Source: Gimesia aquarii (lineage in GTDB: Bacteria; Planctomycetota; Planctomycetia; Planctomycetales; Planctomycetaceae). Taken from it: a DNA stretch of 64,000 nt. The notes beneath the pieces were generated by a model. It worked only from the letters and a program-made list of their open reading frames with translations, was not told where the DNA came from and did not search any database. Location of the stretch: NCBI RefSeq assembly GCF_007748195.1, contig NZ_CP037920.1:4167800-4231799 (forward strand), given 5' to 3'. Below, in pieces: positions 54,778 to 63,830 of the stretch; position 1 is the first letter of the stretch; the number at the start of each line of letters is the position of its first letter. The position numbers were made by a program, and so were the translations under genes.

Positions 54778-56478
54778 CTATCTTTCTGGACGACGAAGTT
54801 CATAGTACCGGCTCAATACTCTGACACGAAAAATCTGATATGCAGTAATCGTTCCTAATATTGCCAAAACAACTGCATAAATCACAGGATATTGCCACAA
54901 CTCTGTTAATTCTGATCTGAGAAATACAAGTATGGCGAAGGCAAGCATTGAAAGTGTGGTTGTGAAAAAGACTAATCTGACATAGAAAAACAGTCCTGCA
55001 GCCACGATCAACATCGGATATCCGATTAATAAGATTCCAATAGGAGAATCAACTAAAATCAATAAACCGGTTAATAAAGAAACATCTGCTGCAGCCCAGC
55101 AAAAACGGACTTTTCCCTTATTTTTCAGATGATCTAATCCCCACTGAAAGAATAGAGCTAAAATTCCCCACAGACAAAAAATTGTCATAATTTTGAAATG
55201 ATAATTGAAATCGGTTCCCTGTGTTGAATATACGGTTTGAATAATTCCAGCTGACAAAACAATAGCAGACAACCGAGAAGCTAAAGCTGGTTGCCTGCGA
55301 AACCAGCGCTGAAATTTCTGCTTGAATCCAGCTGGTTGAGCCTGAATTGGTTCCCCAGCCATAAAACGCTCTAATTCATCGGCTAATTCTGAAGCGGCTT
55401 GATAACGTAATTCCGGATCTTTCTCTAAACATTTCAGACAGATCAATTCCAATTGATGAGGAATTTTGGCATTTAGAGTGTGGGGTAGAGGGGGTTCACC
55501 TTCGATGACATACACTAAAGAATCTAATGGGGTATTTTGTTTGAAAGGAGAGACGTTTGTCAAAAGTTCATAAAGTATAATGCCTAGACAAAAAATATCA
55601 CTACGAGCAGAAATGTTGGCTAACTGACCCGCAGCCTGTTCTGGTGACATATAACTGGGAGTTCCTACAATCATGCCACTTTGTGTTTGGATTTCACTGG
55701 ATGAGTTTTCCTGTAGGAGATCAAATACCTTTGCAAGCCCAAAATCGGTTACATATGCCGCACCGTTCTCATCAATTAATATATTTGAAGGCTTTAAATC
55801 ACGATGAATGATCTCTTTGGAATGTAGATAGTGAACTGCGCTAGAAACCTGCTGCATCAATGATGCAATCTGATAAAATTGATCATGTGACGTTTCTGAT
55901 TTTGGTTTTAGTTGTATGTTTGCTAATGAGCTTCCTGATATATAGTCCATTGTAAAATAATGTTGTCCCAAATATTGCCCGACTTCGTGGATGGCAACAA
56001 TATTGGAATGCTGTAGTCTACCCGCTGCTTGCGCTTCCAGATAAAATCGGCGTACTTCCTCTTCCGATGCAAACTGATGACTTAAAATGGTCTTCAAGGC
56101 AACGATACGGTTTAAATCTTTCTGACGTGCTTTATAGACTACCCCCATACCACCACGACCAAGTTCTTCCAGGAGTTCATAGTTCCCGAACTCGGTGATC
56201 GGTTGAGGGACAGACGGTTTAAGATTCGGACTGGAAAATAAGAGCGTGGGGTCTTCTGGCCGTGAAGTTTGATTTTGTTGACTGGAATTTTCGCTATCGG
56301 GAGCTAAACACTCCAGTGAATCCAGGCAGGCCATTAACTTTTTTAATTCCGGATTGACTGCTTGTAGACTATGACAACTTTCCTGATCTTTGGCTTGTAA
56401 ATACTCGAGATATTGATTCAATAACTCAACTACGTGTTCCGATTGATGTTCTTGCTCATTCGCCACGGGATCTAACAT
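54778..56478 (-). CDS. Membrane Ser/Thr protein kinase (PknB-like)
   Basis: 566 residues from the ATG at 56478; a TTG start 10 codons earlier is less likely. An N-terminal cytoplasmic region of about 100 residues leads to a canonical kinase domain: GRGGMGVVYKARQ, VALKTI, HRDLKPSNILI, DFGLAK and GTPSYMSPEQA. The C-terminal 180 residues contain about four to five membrane segments (for example LFFQWGLDHL region and FFYVRLVFFTTTLSMLAFAI) and a basic tail. The catalytic loop is the orthodox Ser/Thr form. It is 48 bases downstream of the ECF sigma factor gene, a recurring planctomycete pair in which the kinase is thought to control the sigma factor by phosphorylation. Confidence 0.92.
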   Translation of the reverse strand: MLDPVANEQEHQSEHVVELLNQYLEYLQAKDQESCHSLQAVNPELKKLMACLDSLECLAPDSENSSQQNQTSRPEDPTLLFSSPNLKPSVPQPITEFGNYELLEELGRGGMGVVYKARQKDLNRIVALKTILSHQFASEEEVRRFYLEAQAAGRLQHSNIVAIHEVGQYLGQHYFTMDYISGSSLANIQLKPKSETSHDQFYQIASLMQQVSSAVHYLHSKEIIHRDLKPSNILIDENGAAYVTDFGLAKVFDLLQENSSSEIQTQSGMIVGTPSYMSPEQAAGQLANISARSDIFCLGIILYELLTNVSPFKQNTPLDSLVYVIEGEPPLPHTLNAKIPHQLELICLKCLEKDPELRYQAASELADELERFMAGEPIQAQPAGFKQKFQRWFRRQPALASRLSAIVLSAGIIQTVYSTQGTDFNYHFKIMTIFCLWGILALFFQWGLDHLKNKGKVRFCWAAADVSLLTGLLILVDSPIGILLIGYPMLIVAAGLFFYVRLVFFTTTLSMLAFAILVFLRSELTELWQYPVIYAVVLAILGTITAYQIFRVRVLSRYYELRRPER

Positions 56479-56526
56479 TCTCTCTAATTCAAAACCAGCC
56501 TGTAGCAATTCAGGTGAGTAAAAAGT

Positions 56527-57138
56527 TTAGACGCTTTCTAAATGTTCTTGCAACCGATTTAGTGCACGTAGCCAAAGCATTTGAACCGCTCCCGGGCTAC
56601 GATTCATTCTTTCAGCGACTTGCTTAAATGAAAGTCTCTGCAAATTTCGTAACATTATTACTTCCTGATAATCTGTGGGAAGCTGTGACACTGCATCAGC
56701 CATCAAAAGTTCCTGCTCACGATTTAACAGAATTCGACTTGGAGTTTCTGTTTCGTCTTTCAACTCCCATCCATGTTGGCCTGAGTCATCAGAATTCCCA
56801 CCAGCCTGATCAATCGAAACTTCTCGACTGACATTGCGTTTGGCGGCTCCCTGGTATTTTCGGGCGAAGTCCAGTGTATTGTGGTTCAAGATGCCTCTTA
56901 ACCAACCCAGCCATTCGGCCTCTGTTTGCCCTTTAAAACGCGCAAGTCCCTGATGCGCTTCCAATAATGTTTGTTGCACTAAATCGGAAGCATCAAATTT
57001 TGTACGCATCCAACCTTCTATTTGAGCACGCGCGATCAAAGAAACATAAGCACGGCATTTTTGCAGCAATTCATTTTCTGCAGAGCAATCCCCTGATCTT
57101 GCTCGCTGAATCAAATCTTCTATTTGTGATTGAGCCAT
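56527..57138 (-). CDS. ECF-type RNA polymerase sigma factor
   Basis: 203 residues. Region 2 reads IARAQIEGWMRTKFDASDLV followed by QQTLLEAHQGLARF and WLRGILNHNTLDF, typical of extracytoplasmic-function sigma factors. Region 4 has DYQEVIMLRNLQRLSFKQVA and ERMNRSPGAVQMLWLRALNR, the helix-turn-helix that reads the -35 element. Region 3 is missing, as in ECF factors. It lacks an anti-sigma neighbour; instead a Ser/Thr kinase gene follows, matching the ECF groups that are kinase-linked in planctomycetes. The ATG is preceded by GGGATC. Confidence 0.93.
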   Translation of the reverse strand: MAQSQIEDLIQRARSGDCSAENELLQKCRAYVSLIARAQIEGWMRTKFDASDLVQQTLLEAHQGLARFKGQTEAEWLGWLRGILNHNTLDFARKYQGAAKRNVSREVSIDQAGGNSDDSGQHGWELKDETETPSRILLNREQELLMADAVSQLPTDYQEVIMLRNLQRLSFKQVAERMNRSPGAVQMLWLRALNRLQEHLESV

Positions 57139-57211
57139 GCGTGATCCCTGGAGTCAATTCAATCTGCAACCCACTATCTCTTTGAGGTAGATAGAAATTT
57201 GCTGGAACAGG

Positions 57212-58063
57212 TCATCGTTTCTTGTACTTGCTGCTGGCCTCTTTGAGTAATGCACGCTCTTGATCGGTCAAACTTGCTTCACCTTCGCGGCTGATCTTTT
57301 CGAGAATTGCATCCACTTTTTCATCTAATCTGGCTTTTGACAAATTAGTATCAGGCTCGGAGTAGACACGTAACTTACTCTTTTTGACAGAGCGTTTCAA
57401 TTTTAATTGATTCCATTTGGTATTGAAATTACTCGACAAGTTCCAGCCAAAGTATTTATAAGCAATGCCAAATGCAGCACCACCTAAGTGTGCGACATGA
57501 GCAACACCATCTCCCCCTGGATTAAGAACCCCAAAGACATCAACAAGCGCGTAAAGTACAGCTAACCAGCGCAATTCAATGGGTAAAATAAACATCAACA
57601 GCACGGTCATGCGAGGAAAATACATGGCTGTCAGAAACACAACAGCCATCACACCACCAGAGGCTCCAATAACGGGTGCGCCGCTGATGGCAATATGACA
57701 AATACCACTGATCACAACGCCAATCAAATAAAACACCAAGAACTCACGTGATCCCAAGATGGGTTCAATTGAGCGTCCAAACATCCAGAGCACAAACATA
57801 TTAAAGAAAATATGCCCCAAACCACTCAGAGAGTGACAGAAGCCATAAGTTACAAATCGCCAGATTTGGAAGGAAGCAAAAATAGACTCTCGGTCTAAAG
57901 CCAGAAATTCTATAACACGAGGAGAATTCCATTCTACAAGAAACACAACGACATTAGCGATAATCAAATACTTGATGGCCCAGCCACCAGAAGCCATTCT
58001 GAAAGAATTGAAACTTCCCCCACCGCTTTCATGCCGCAGATAATCCCGGCTCTCAATCCCCAT
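57212..58063 (-). CDS. Rhomboid family intramembrane serine protease
   Basis: 283 residues. Six membrane helices span about 25-215. The catalytic serine is in IGASGGVMAVVF (GxSG) and the catalytic histidine in AHLGGAAFGIAYKYFG. LGHIFFNMFVLWMFG is the helix 2 motif with the conserved His and Asn that form the oxyanion hole. The last 60 residues are a charged cytoplasmic tail (KARLDEKVDAILEKISREGE followed by ASLTDQERALL) of a kind often seen on rhomboids of this clade. It cleaves membrane proteins within the lipid bilayer; substrates are unknown. It follows the coiled-coil protein gene on the same strand. Confidence 0.94.
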   Translation of the reverse strand: MGIESRDYLRHESGGGSFNSFRMASGGWAIKYLIIANVVVFLVEWNSPRVIEFLALDRESIFASFQIWRFVTYGFCHSLSGLGHIFFNMFVLWMFGRSIEPILGSREFLVFYLIGVVISGICHIAISGAPVIGASGGVMAVVFLTAMYFPRMTVLLMFILPIELRWLAVLYALVDVFGVLNPGGDGVAHVAHLGGAAFGIAYKYFGWNLSSNFNTKWNQLKLKRSVKKSKLRVYSEPDTNLSKARLDEKVDAILEKISREGEASLTDQERALLKEASSKYKKR

Positions 58064-58173
58064 TGTCGAATCGATCCTTGCTTGACATCACTTAATTTAC
58101 AGCGTTCCGAGAGCAAACGCCCACCTTCCATGCTATTGAGGAGCAGCCATTCAGGCAACTCACAGGATGATTA

Positions 58174-59043
58174 TCATTTTTTAGTCGGTAACTGCTTGGT
58201 AAGCTCAGTGACTTCTTTTATCAAATCCTGCTGTGTTGTATAGACTCTTAATAGATCGCGTCTCAGCTTATCGGTTTCCTGAAATTCCTGGTTTCGAATT
58301 TGTTCTTCTTCTTCTAATCCTGCAACCAATCCTATTCTTAATTCGATTGGAAGAGCCTGCTCCTGAGGTGCGTTCTCAGAACCAATCAGCTCACTAACTC
58401 TGGCATCCAGTCGTTCTTTTGCAGCCGCTAATAATCGATTCAAATCCTGAATGCGATCTTGTTTTCTTTTGAGTTGTTGCTCGCGTTCGACTAAATCATC
58501 TCGCAAAGTTACCAATGTAGAAATATAATTGGGAGGTACGAGTGCCCGTAATCGCCAACCACCATTCTTCCAAGTCGCTACTTCACCAGACTGAGGAGGA
58601 GCGATAGGAATAAGTTGCGCCCTGTTGGCTTCCAGAGCACTCACTCGAAATGCTCCCACATAGGCAACTCCATTGGGCTTACTTTGATCTGGTTGGAACG
58701 CAAAAATGATGGGTTGTGCAGCCGGATTATCACCCTGTTGGGCGCCACCTAATCCCTGATTTCCACCAATATTGACCTGAATCGCACCTGACGCATCAAC
58801 AGTCACGTTGGCATCCCAGTAGCGATCCCAGCCTAGCATCAAACGAGTTAATTCACCTCGAAGTGCTTTGCTTTCTGCTTCTTTAGCTTCAATTTCTGCT
58901 TCATTCTTTTGAATTTGCTCTGCGTTTTTTTCAACCGCTTTCAACCAACTGCCGCGGACATCCAGCATCTTTGATGTCAACAACACAGCTCCTACAGCCG
59001 CGGCAGCAACGAGCCAAACAAACACTACTCCAGATTTATGCAT
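58174..59043 (-). CDS. Membrane-anchored coiled-coil hypothetical protein
   Basis: 289 residues from the ATG at 59043; a GTG start at 59070 adds nine. One N-terminal membrane segment (VVFVWLVAAAAVGAVLLTSK) leads into heptad-rich coiled coil (EKNAEQIQKNEAEIEAKEAE) at about 50-80. A central globular part of about 120 residues has PIIFAFQPDQSKPNGVAYVG and AFRVSALEANRA. A second coiled region follows (DLVEREQQLKRKQDRIQDLN and a final TKQLPTKK). The architecture suggests a periplasmic scaffold or spacer. I do not recognise the family. It lies 111 bases upstream of the rhomboid gene and could be its substrate or partner, an untested idea. Confidence 0.7.
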   Translation of the reverse strand: MHKSGVVFVWLVAAAAVGAVLLTSKMLDVRGSWLKAVEKNAEQIQKNEAEIEAKEAESKALRGELTRLMLGWDRYWDANVTVDASGAIQVNIGGNQGLGGAQQGDNPAAQPIIFAFQPDQSKPNGVAYVGAFRVSALEANRAQLIPIAPPQSGEVATWKNGGWRLRALVPPNYISTLVTLRDDLVEREQQLKRKQDRIQDLNRLLAAAKERLDARVSELIGSENAPQEQALPIELRIGLVAGLEEEEQIRNQEFQETDKLRRDLLRVYTTQQDLIKEVTELTKQLPTKK

Positions 59044-59607
59044 TTTCTTGAAACCTTGTTGAAAGCACACGAGTGACTAATGCCTCGTAGTACTATCTTG
59101 CGAATGGAACTTTTTTAATTTTTTTGTGTCTTCTCTGTTTCAACACAAGACTATCTAAAGAATAGAATACGAAAGCCATCTTATTGTTACATCGACCTGA
59201 TGTAACAATAAGAACGAAAATAAATCTAATAGAATTAGTGATTCTCTTGATCTAAGTTCAGAAAAAACACAGCAAAAAGAAGTCTAAAAGTCTATCATAC
59301 TATTATTTAATGATAAGTCCCTCTACAAATCAGGGTCAAGGAGAAACCGGGATTATACACCCTATCCTTACTGGATAATCGGCAAAATCGATAAATATGA
59401 ATCATAAAACTGGTCCTGATACAGACTCTGAACAGTATCCCATTGATAACATCACCTGAAATCGATTATTGATTCTCATTGAAAAGCCAGATTTTCTGTA
59501 CTTCGATTGAGTGCAATTTCTGGTGAAATTTCCTATAAAATACCCAGATTCTGCTCAGGTTTGGTTGAGATCAGGCCATTAGTTTTTAATTCATCAAGGA
59601 TACGAGA
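59044..59607. other. Intergenic region with a perfect palindrome
   Basis: 564 bases between divergent genes (the coiled-coil protein on the minus strand and the YkgJ-like protein on the plus strand). It is AT-rich and holds the 31-base palindrome at 59181-59211. Apart from that no RNA gene or open frame with support was found. Both promoters should be here. Confidence 0.6.
59181..59211. promoter_or_regulatory. Perfect 13-bp inverted repeat, operator-like
   Basis: TTATTGTTACATC and GATGTAACAATAA are exact reverse complements separated by five bases (GACCT). The arms are AT-rich and there is no T-run beyond them, so a classical terminator is unlikely. It sits about 140 bases ahead of the coiled-coil gene and 400 ahead of the YkgJ-like gene. 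It has the look of a dimeric repressor site, but a hairpin role is not excluded. Confidence 0.55.
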
Positions 59608-60054
59608 ATGTCAACGGTCAAAGTAAAACGATCTGACCTCAAACCCGGAGAAGTTTTATGCAGCTATTGTACAGCGCGCTGTTGTCGCTATTTTGCTTTA
59701 CCGATCGAAACTCCTGAAAACTGGGAAGATTTTGATCACATGCGTTGGTATATCATGCATGGTCACTGTGCAATTTTTGTCGATGAGGATTCCTGGTTCT
59801 TAATGGTCTATGGAGATTGTAAATACCTTCTACCCGATCATCGATGTGGGAACTACGAAGACCGACCAAAGATCTGTCGCTCTTACACGACAGATGACTG
59901 TGAATATGACAATGACGGAACTTATGATCGTTTATTTGAAACTCCAGAGCAAATTTGGGAATATGCCCACGCAGTGCTGCCTCCGCGTAAGAAGAAACGA
60001 AAAAAATCTCAAGAACGTGTGCACTCTCAAAAGCTTCCCGTTGTCAATGTTTAG
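59608..60054 (+). CDS. YkgJ-family cysteine-cluster protein
   Basis: 148 residues. The N-terminal CSYCTARCCRYFALP gives four cysteines in a C-x2-C-x3-CC pattern, later joined by CKYLLPDHRCGNYEDRP, KICRSY and a final DDCEYD. This is the pattern of YkgJ/Fe-S-like UPF0153 proteins, which bind a metal (probably zinc or an iron-sulfur cluster) through these cysteines. Some have been linked to protein modification, but the biochemical role is not settled. The C-terminus is a basic tail (PRKKKRKKS). It is 61 bases upstream of hisS on the same strand and may be co-transcribed. Confidence 0.85.
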   Translation: MSTVKVKRSDLKPGEVLCSYCTARCCRYFALPIETPENWEDFDHMRWYIMHGHCAIFVDEDSWFLMVYGDCKYLLPDHRCGNYEDRPKICRSYTTDDCEYDNDGTYDRLFETPEQIWEYAHAVLPPRKKKRKKSQERVHSQKLPVVNV

Positions 60055-60115
60055 TAATTGTTCCACAAAGTTTCCTGATGCACGAAGTAACAACGATCAA
60101 AGTCTGTAGAAAACT

Positions 60116-61438
60116 GTGAAAAAAGATCTAATCGAACCACGGACACTCAACGGATTTCGGGATTATCTTCCCGCTGCCATGATTCCGAGAGAGCAACTGA
60201 TTGAAACGGCAAAGTCAGTATATCGAAGTTATGGCTTTAGCCCGATTGATACACCTGCGCTGGAATATAAAGAAATTCTCGCGGGAAAGGGCGGAGCAGA
60301 ATCAGACAAACAGATGTTCCAATTTCAACAGGGAAAGCGCGATGTTGCGATGCGTTTTGACCTGACGGTCCCTTTCGCCCGCTTTGCCGCACAAAATATC
60401 AATGAATTAGGGATCCCCTTTAAACGCTATCATGTCGGAACAGTCTGGCGGGGCGAGCGACCGCAAAAAGGACGTTATCGTGAATTTGTGCAATGTGACT
60501 TCGATACGATCGGGACAACTTCTAACTCTGCTGACATTGAAACCTTATTCATTATCCATGATCTGATGGTTCGAATCGGTTTTTCGGATTTCACGATCCG
60601 TATTAACAACCGTATGATTTTAAATGGCCTGCTTGAAACTCTGAAGCTTGAATCACAATCGACAGAAATCCTAAGAGCCCTCGACAAGCTTCCAAAAATC
60701 GGTTCTGACGCTGTTATGGTTGAAATGAGAGAGCAGGGTAATCTCACTCAAGAACAAGCTGAAAAAATAATTTCCCTCACCACAGTTCAGGGTTCGACTG
60801 CCGAAATCCTGAATACTCTGGAACAGCAACTTTCGGGAAACGCCTGTGGAGAGCAGGGAGTGCAATATCTTCGCGAATTATTTCAATCGGTAGAACGCGC
60901 AGGTATTTCTAATGAACGAGTTATCTTAGACCCTTCGATTGCTCGAGGCCTGGATTATTACACAGGCACAATTTATGAGACATTTCTGAATCAATTACCG
61001 GAAATCGGAAGTGTTTGCTCCGGCGGACGCTATGATAATCTCGCTGAGCGTTTCACAACGCAAGAGTTACCTGGTGTCGGAGCCAGCTTGGGTCTAGACC
61101 GTTTATTGGCTGCAATGCAGGAACTAAAACTGTTAGACGAGATTTCCACTCCCGCTCCGATTTTATTCACGCAAATGGACCAGAAATATACTTCTGAGTA
61201 CTTGCGGCTGGCACGTGAACTACGACTGAATGGTTTGAATGTTGAAGTCTATCCCGACACGAAAGCAATCAAAAAACAGTTCAAGTATGCGAATCGCCAT
61301 GGATTCAAAATCGTAATTACCGCGGGAGCGAATGAATTCGATAATCAAGAATGGCAAGTGAAAGAGATGCTGACAGGAACTCAAACCGCTGTGAAAGAAG
61401 ACGATCTCTTAGAATTCGTCACCCAACTTCTGTCATAA
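60116..61438 (+). CDS. hisS: Histidyl-tRNA synthetase
   Basis: 440 residues from a GTG start. Class II motifs are present: motif 1 region GFRDYLPAAMIPREQ, motif 2 FKRYHVGTVWRGERP, with RYREFVQCDFD, and the HisRS-specific LDYYTGTIYETFL and SVCSGGRYDNL motifs. The C-terminal anticodon-binding domain spans about 345-440. It charges tRNA-His with histidine. The length is typical for bacterial HisRS (about 420-440). It is probably transcribed with the YkgJ-like gene upstream. Confidence 0.96.
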   Translation: MKKDLIEPRTLNGFRDYLPAAMIPREQLIETAKSVYRSYGFSPIDTPALEYKEILAGKGGAESDKQMFQFQQGKRDVAMRFDLTVPFARFAAQNINELGIPFKRYHVGTVWRGERPQKGRYREFVQCDFDTIGTTSNSADIETLFIIHDLMVRIGFSDFTIRINNRMILNGLLETLKLESQSTEILRALDKLPKIGSDAVMVEMREQGNLTQEQAEKIISLTTVQGSTAEILNTLEQQLSGNACGEQGVQYLRELFQSVERAGISNERVILDPSIARGLDYYTGTIYETFLNQLPEIGSVCSGGRYDNLAERFTTQELPGVGASLGLDRLLAAMQELKLLDEISTPAPILFTQMDQKYTSEYLRLARELRLNGLNVEVYPDTKAIKKQFKYANRHGFKIVITAGANEFDNQEWQVKEMLTGTQTAVKEDDLLEFVTQLLS

Positions 61439-61566
61439 ATAAAAGCTCTCATTTTTAAAGAAGCCGAACTCTTAATTCCCAGGCCACTATAGACCTTTAC
61501 ACCATCCCTCTATACAATAATCATACGATCAGATACCTAGCTTCATATAGAGGAGATCTGAGTTAC

Positions 61567-62082
61567 ATGGTACTACGCAGAAACCACTATGACGCCGCTT
61601 TTGAAGAATACTTACGTGCATCAAAGACTCCTTATGTAGCCGTTGACGAAAAACGCAGAGCATTAGTTCAAGACTCATCGATTAAGTCTCTAGATTTTAT
61701 TGTTTATGCGAACCAGGGGCCAAATTTATTAATCGACGTCAAAGGGAGAACCGAAATTTTTGCAGATCAGCACAAAAAACGCCGCTGGGAAAACTGGGCC
61801 ACAATTGAAGACATTCGGGGGCTTCAACAATGGCAGCAACTTTTTGGTGAGGGTTTTCGTTCTGGTTTTGTTTTTGCTTATGAGCTCCCTATTGATTCTT
61901 TTTCCAATAATCTGGAAAGACTTTTTGCTTTTAAAGAACGTCTTTATGCCTTCTATCTTGTTATGATAGATGAATATTGCCTAAAAATGAGACCGCGATC
62001 ACGTAGTTGGCAGACTGTTTTTCTTCATCAACAGGACTTTCACGAAATGCGACAACCTGTAGATGCGCTCATTCGAGTCTGA
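61567..62082 (+). CDS. HYExAFE-type protein with restriction-endonuclease-like core
   Basis: 171 residues. The N-terminus is RRNHYDAAFEEYLRASKTPY, matching the HYExAFE name motif of a family I associate with planctomycetes. Residues 35-60 then show strand-turn-strand with SLDFIVY and LLIDVKGR, whose D...(D/V)xK arrangement is that of a PD-(D/E)XK nuclease active site. The remainder (LQQWQQLFGEGFRSGFVFAY) continues the alpha/beta pattern. The family has no established activity that I can cite. If it is a nuclease its target is unknown; no restriction or toxin partner is present. Confidence 0.78.
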   Translation: MVLRRNHYDAAFEEYLRASKTPYVAVDEKRRALVQDSSIKSLDFIVYANQGPNLLIDVKGRTEIFADQHKKRRWENWATIEDIRGLQQWQQLFGEGFRSGFVFAYELPIDSFSNNLERLFAFKERLYAFYLVMIDEYCLKMRPRSRSWQTVFLHQQDFHEMRQPVDALIRV

Positions 62083-62284
62083 AAATCTTACCATTTCTCA
62101 GGATAATGCTTTAAGATTCATGAAACAGTCTGAATCAGCTTTGCCAGCTTATAAAGATGCATCAGTTTTCACTGCGGATTCTTACAAGAAGGGTCTTTTC
62201 CTAATGCAGTTCTCATGAAAGACTGATATAATTACTAAGCTGAAAAGTATTCATCCTAACTTTGACTTGTCGATTTCAACTTTC

Positions 62285-62494
62285 ATGCTGAGATTTCATA
62301 ACATGATGAAATTATTGCCTGTTGTGTGCTCTGGAACATTCTTATTTTCCGTAACCACAGCCCTTGCGCAAGAAGAAGAGCGAAAAAGTGGTGTCGTTCA
62401 ACAATCTCAGACATCTATCTTTGAGTATCTTCTCATTGCGGTCTTATTTGGGTTAGCTTTATTTGCCATCTGTCGAACCAGCCATCGTTCCTGA
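62285..62494 (+). CDS. Small exported membrane protein
   Basis: 69 residues from the ATG at 62285. A signal-peptide-like N-terminus ([20 protein letters not shown], then FSVTTALAQ) is followed by a short polar stretch ([13 protein letters not shown]) and a membrane segment ([19 protein letters not shown]) that ends four residues from the C-terminus. It would be a single-span membrane protein after cleavage. It resembles many short planctomycete exported proteins of unknown role. The FabF-like gene begins 43 bases later. Confidence 0.6.
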   Translation: MLRFHNMMKLLPVVCSGTFLFSVTTALAQEEERKSGVVQQSQTSIFEYLLIAVLFGLALFAICRTSHRS

Positions 62495-62537
62495 TTACAT
62501 CCTATCCCTTTATCAACAACATGTTGTTTCAGTTCTA

Positions 62538-63821
62538 ATGCGACCAAAGTTATCGGATATTGAGCGTTCTCCCCGCAAGGTCGTGATTACAGGTATCGGT
62601 TTGATTACTCCTTATGGAGTTGATCGGGAGTCATCCTGGCAAAAACTCCTCACAGGCCACTCCACAACACGTCTGTTAGACGATTTATCAAAACAGCTTG
62701 ATCACCCCATCGTCGGTAGTGTCATCCCGGAACATCCACTTTCGTCCACTTCATTTTCAAGTAAGCATCCTTTTCTGAAAGAACCTTCTATTACCTTAGC
62801 ACTGAGGGCAACAGAAGAAGCAATCCTGGATGCCGGCTTGAATCTGGATCAGATGCCTAAAGAATCAATCGGATGTGTAATCGGCTCCAGCAAAGGGGGG
62901 ATGGCCAGTTTTGCACAAATTTCTCATTTACCACGTATGGATCCGGAAAATGCACTACAAGTTCCGGATTCATTCTGGTTGCAGTGCTTTCCCAATGCAG
63001 CCAGTCAATCTGTGGCAGCACACTTTGATTTAAGAGGGGCTGCCTTATCACCTGTTTCCGCATGTGCTACCGGATTTTCGAGCGTAATGAGAGCAGCAGA
63101 ATTAATACGTGATGGCGTCTGTGATACAGTATTTGCCGGAAGCACAGATGCTTCCTTGGTACCAACAGTCCTAAGTTCGTTTCAGCGCATGGGAACTTTA
63201 GCTAAAGATTTTCAATGCCCCCAAAAAGCCTGTAAGCCCTATGATCGCAGGCGAAATGGATTTGTCGTCGGTGAAGGCGCGGGAATTCTCGTACTAGAAT
63301 CGCTGGAACATGCGTTAAATCGAAACGCGATGCCCTATGCCGAATGGTTAGCAGGAGCTTGTGGTTCTGACTCGACACATTTGATGCAATTCGATCCTAC
63401 TGCAGAAAGCCTCGCAAAACTGATTTCTGGACTGCTGCACCGAACCAACATATCTCCATCTGAAATCGATTACGTCAACTTGCATGGTACAGGAACTCAG
63501 ATCAACGATCTCTATGAAACACGTGCGATTCACACTGCGATGGGTTCTTTCTCTAAGAAGATCAGCTGTTCCAGCTTAAAAGGCGGAATGGGACATTTAC
63601 TGGGGGCTGCCGGAAGTGTGGAATTAGGATTCACATTGCTGGCAATGCGGGACAGTCTCGTCCCCCCGACAATTAATCTAGAAGAACCTGATCCACAGTG
63701 TGACCTGAATTATACGCCATTCACAGCCGAGTCCAAAGAAATTAAGACCGCACTGAAACTCTCCTTCGGTTTCGGTGGGCATCTTGTTGCAGGAATCGTA
63801 CGAAAGTGGGAGCGTTCCTGA
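62538..63821 (+). CDS. Beta-ketoacyl-ACP synthase (FabF-like)
   Basis: 427 residues from the ATG at 62538; an in-frame TTG at 62463 would overlap the upstream gene. [18 protein letters not shown] is the typical KASII opening. The catalytic cysteine is in [14 protein letters not shown], the first histidine in [17 protein letters not shown] and the second in [15 protein letters not shown]. It condenses malonyl-ACP with an acyl chain in fatty acid elongation. Because the housekeeping fabF usually lies next to acpP, this stand-alone copy may belong to a specialised lipid or polyketide-like pathway; I cannot decide. Confidence 0.9.
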   Translation: MRPKLSDIERSPRKVVITGIGLITPYGVDRESSWQKLLTGHSTTRLLDDLSKQLDHPIVGSVIPEHPLSSTSFSSKHPFLKEPSITLALRATEEAILDAGLNLDQMPKESIGCVIGSSKGGMASFAQISHLPRMDPENALQVPDSFWLQCFPNAASQSVAAHFDLRGAALSPVSACATGFSSVMRAAELIRDGVCDTVFAGSTDASLVPTVLSSFQRMGTLAKDFQCPQKACKPYDRRRNGFVVGEGAGILVLESLEHALNRNAMPYAEWLAGACGSDSTHLMQFDPTAESLAKLISGLLHRTNISPSEIDYVNLHGTGTQINDLYETRAIHTAMGSFSKKISCSSLKGGMGHLLGAAGSVELGFTLLAMRDSLVPPTINLEEPDPQCDLNYTPFTAESKEIKTALKLSFGFGGHLVAGIVRKWERS

Positions 63822-63830
63822 TCATGCAGT

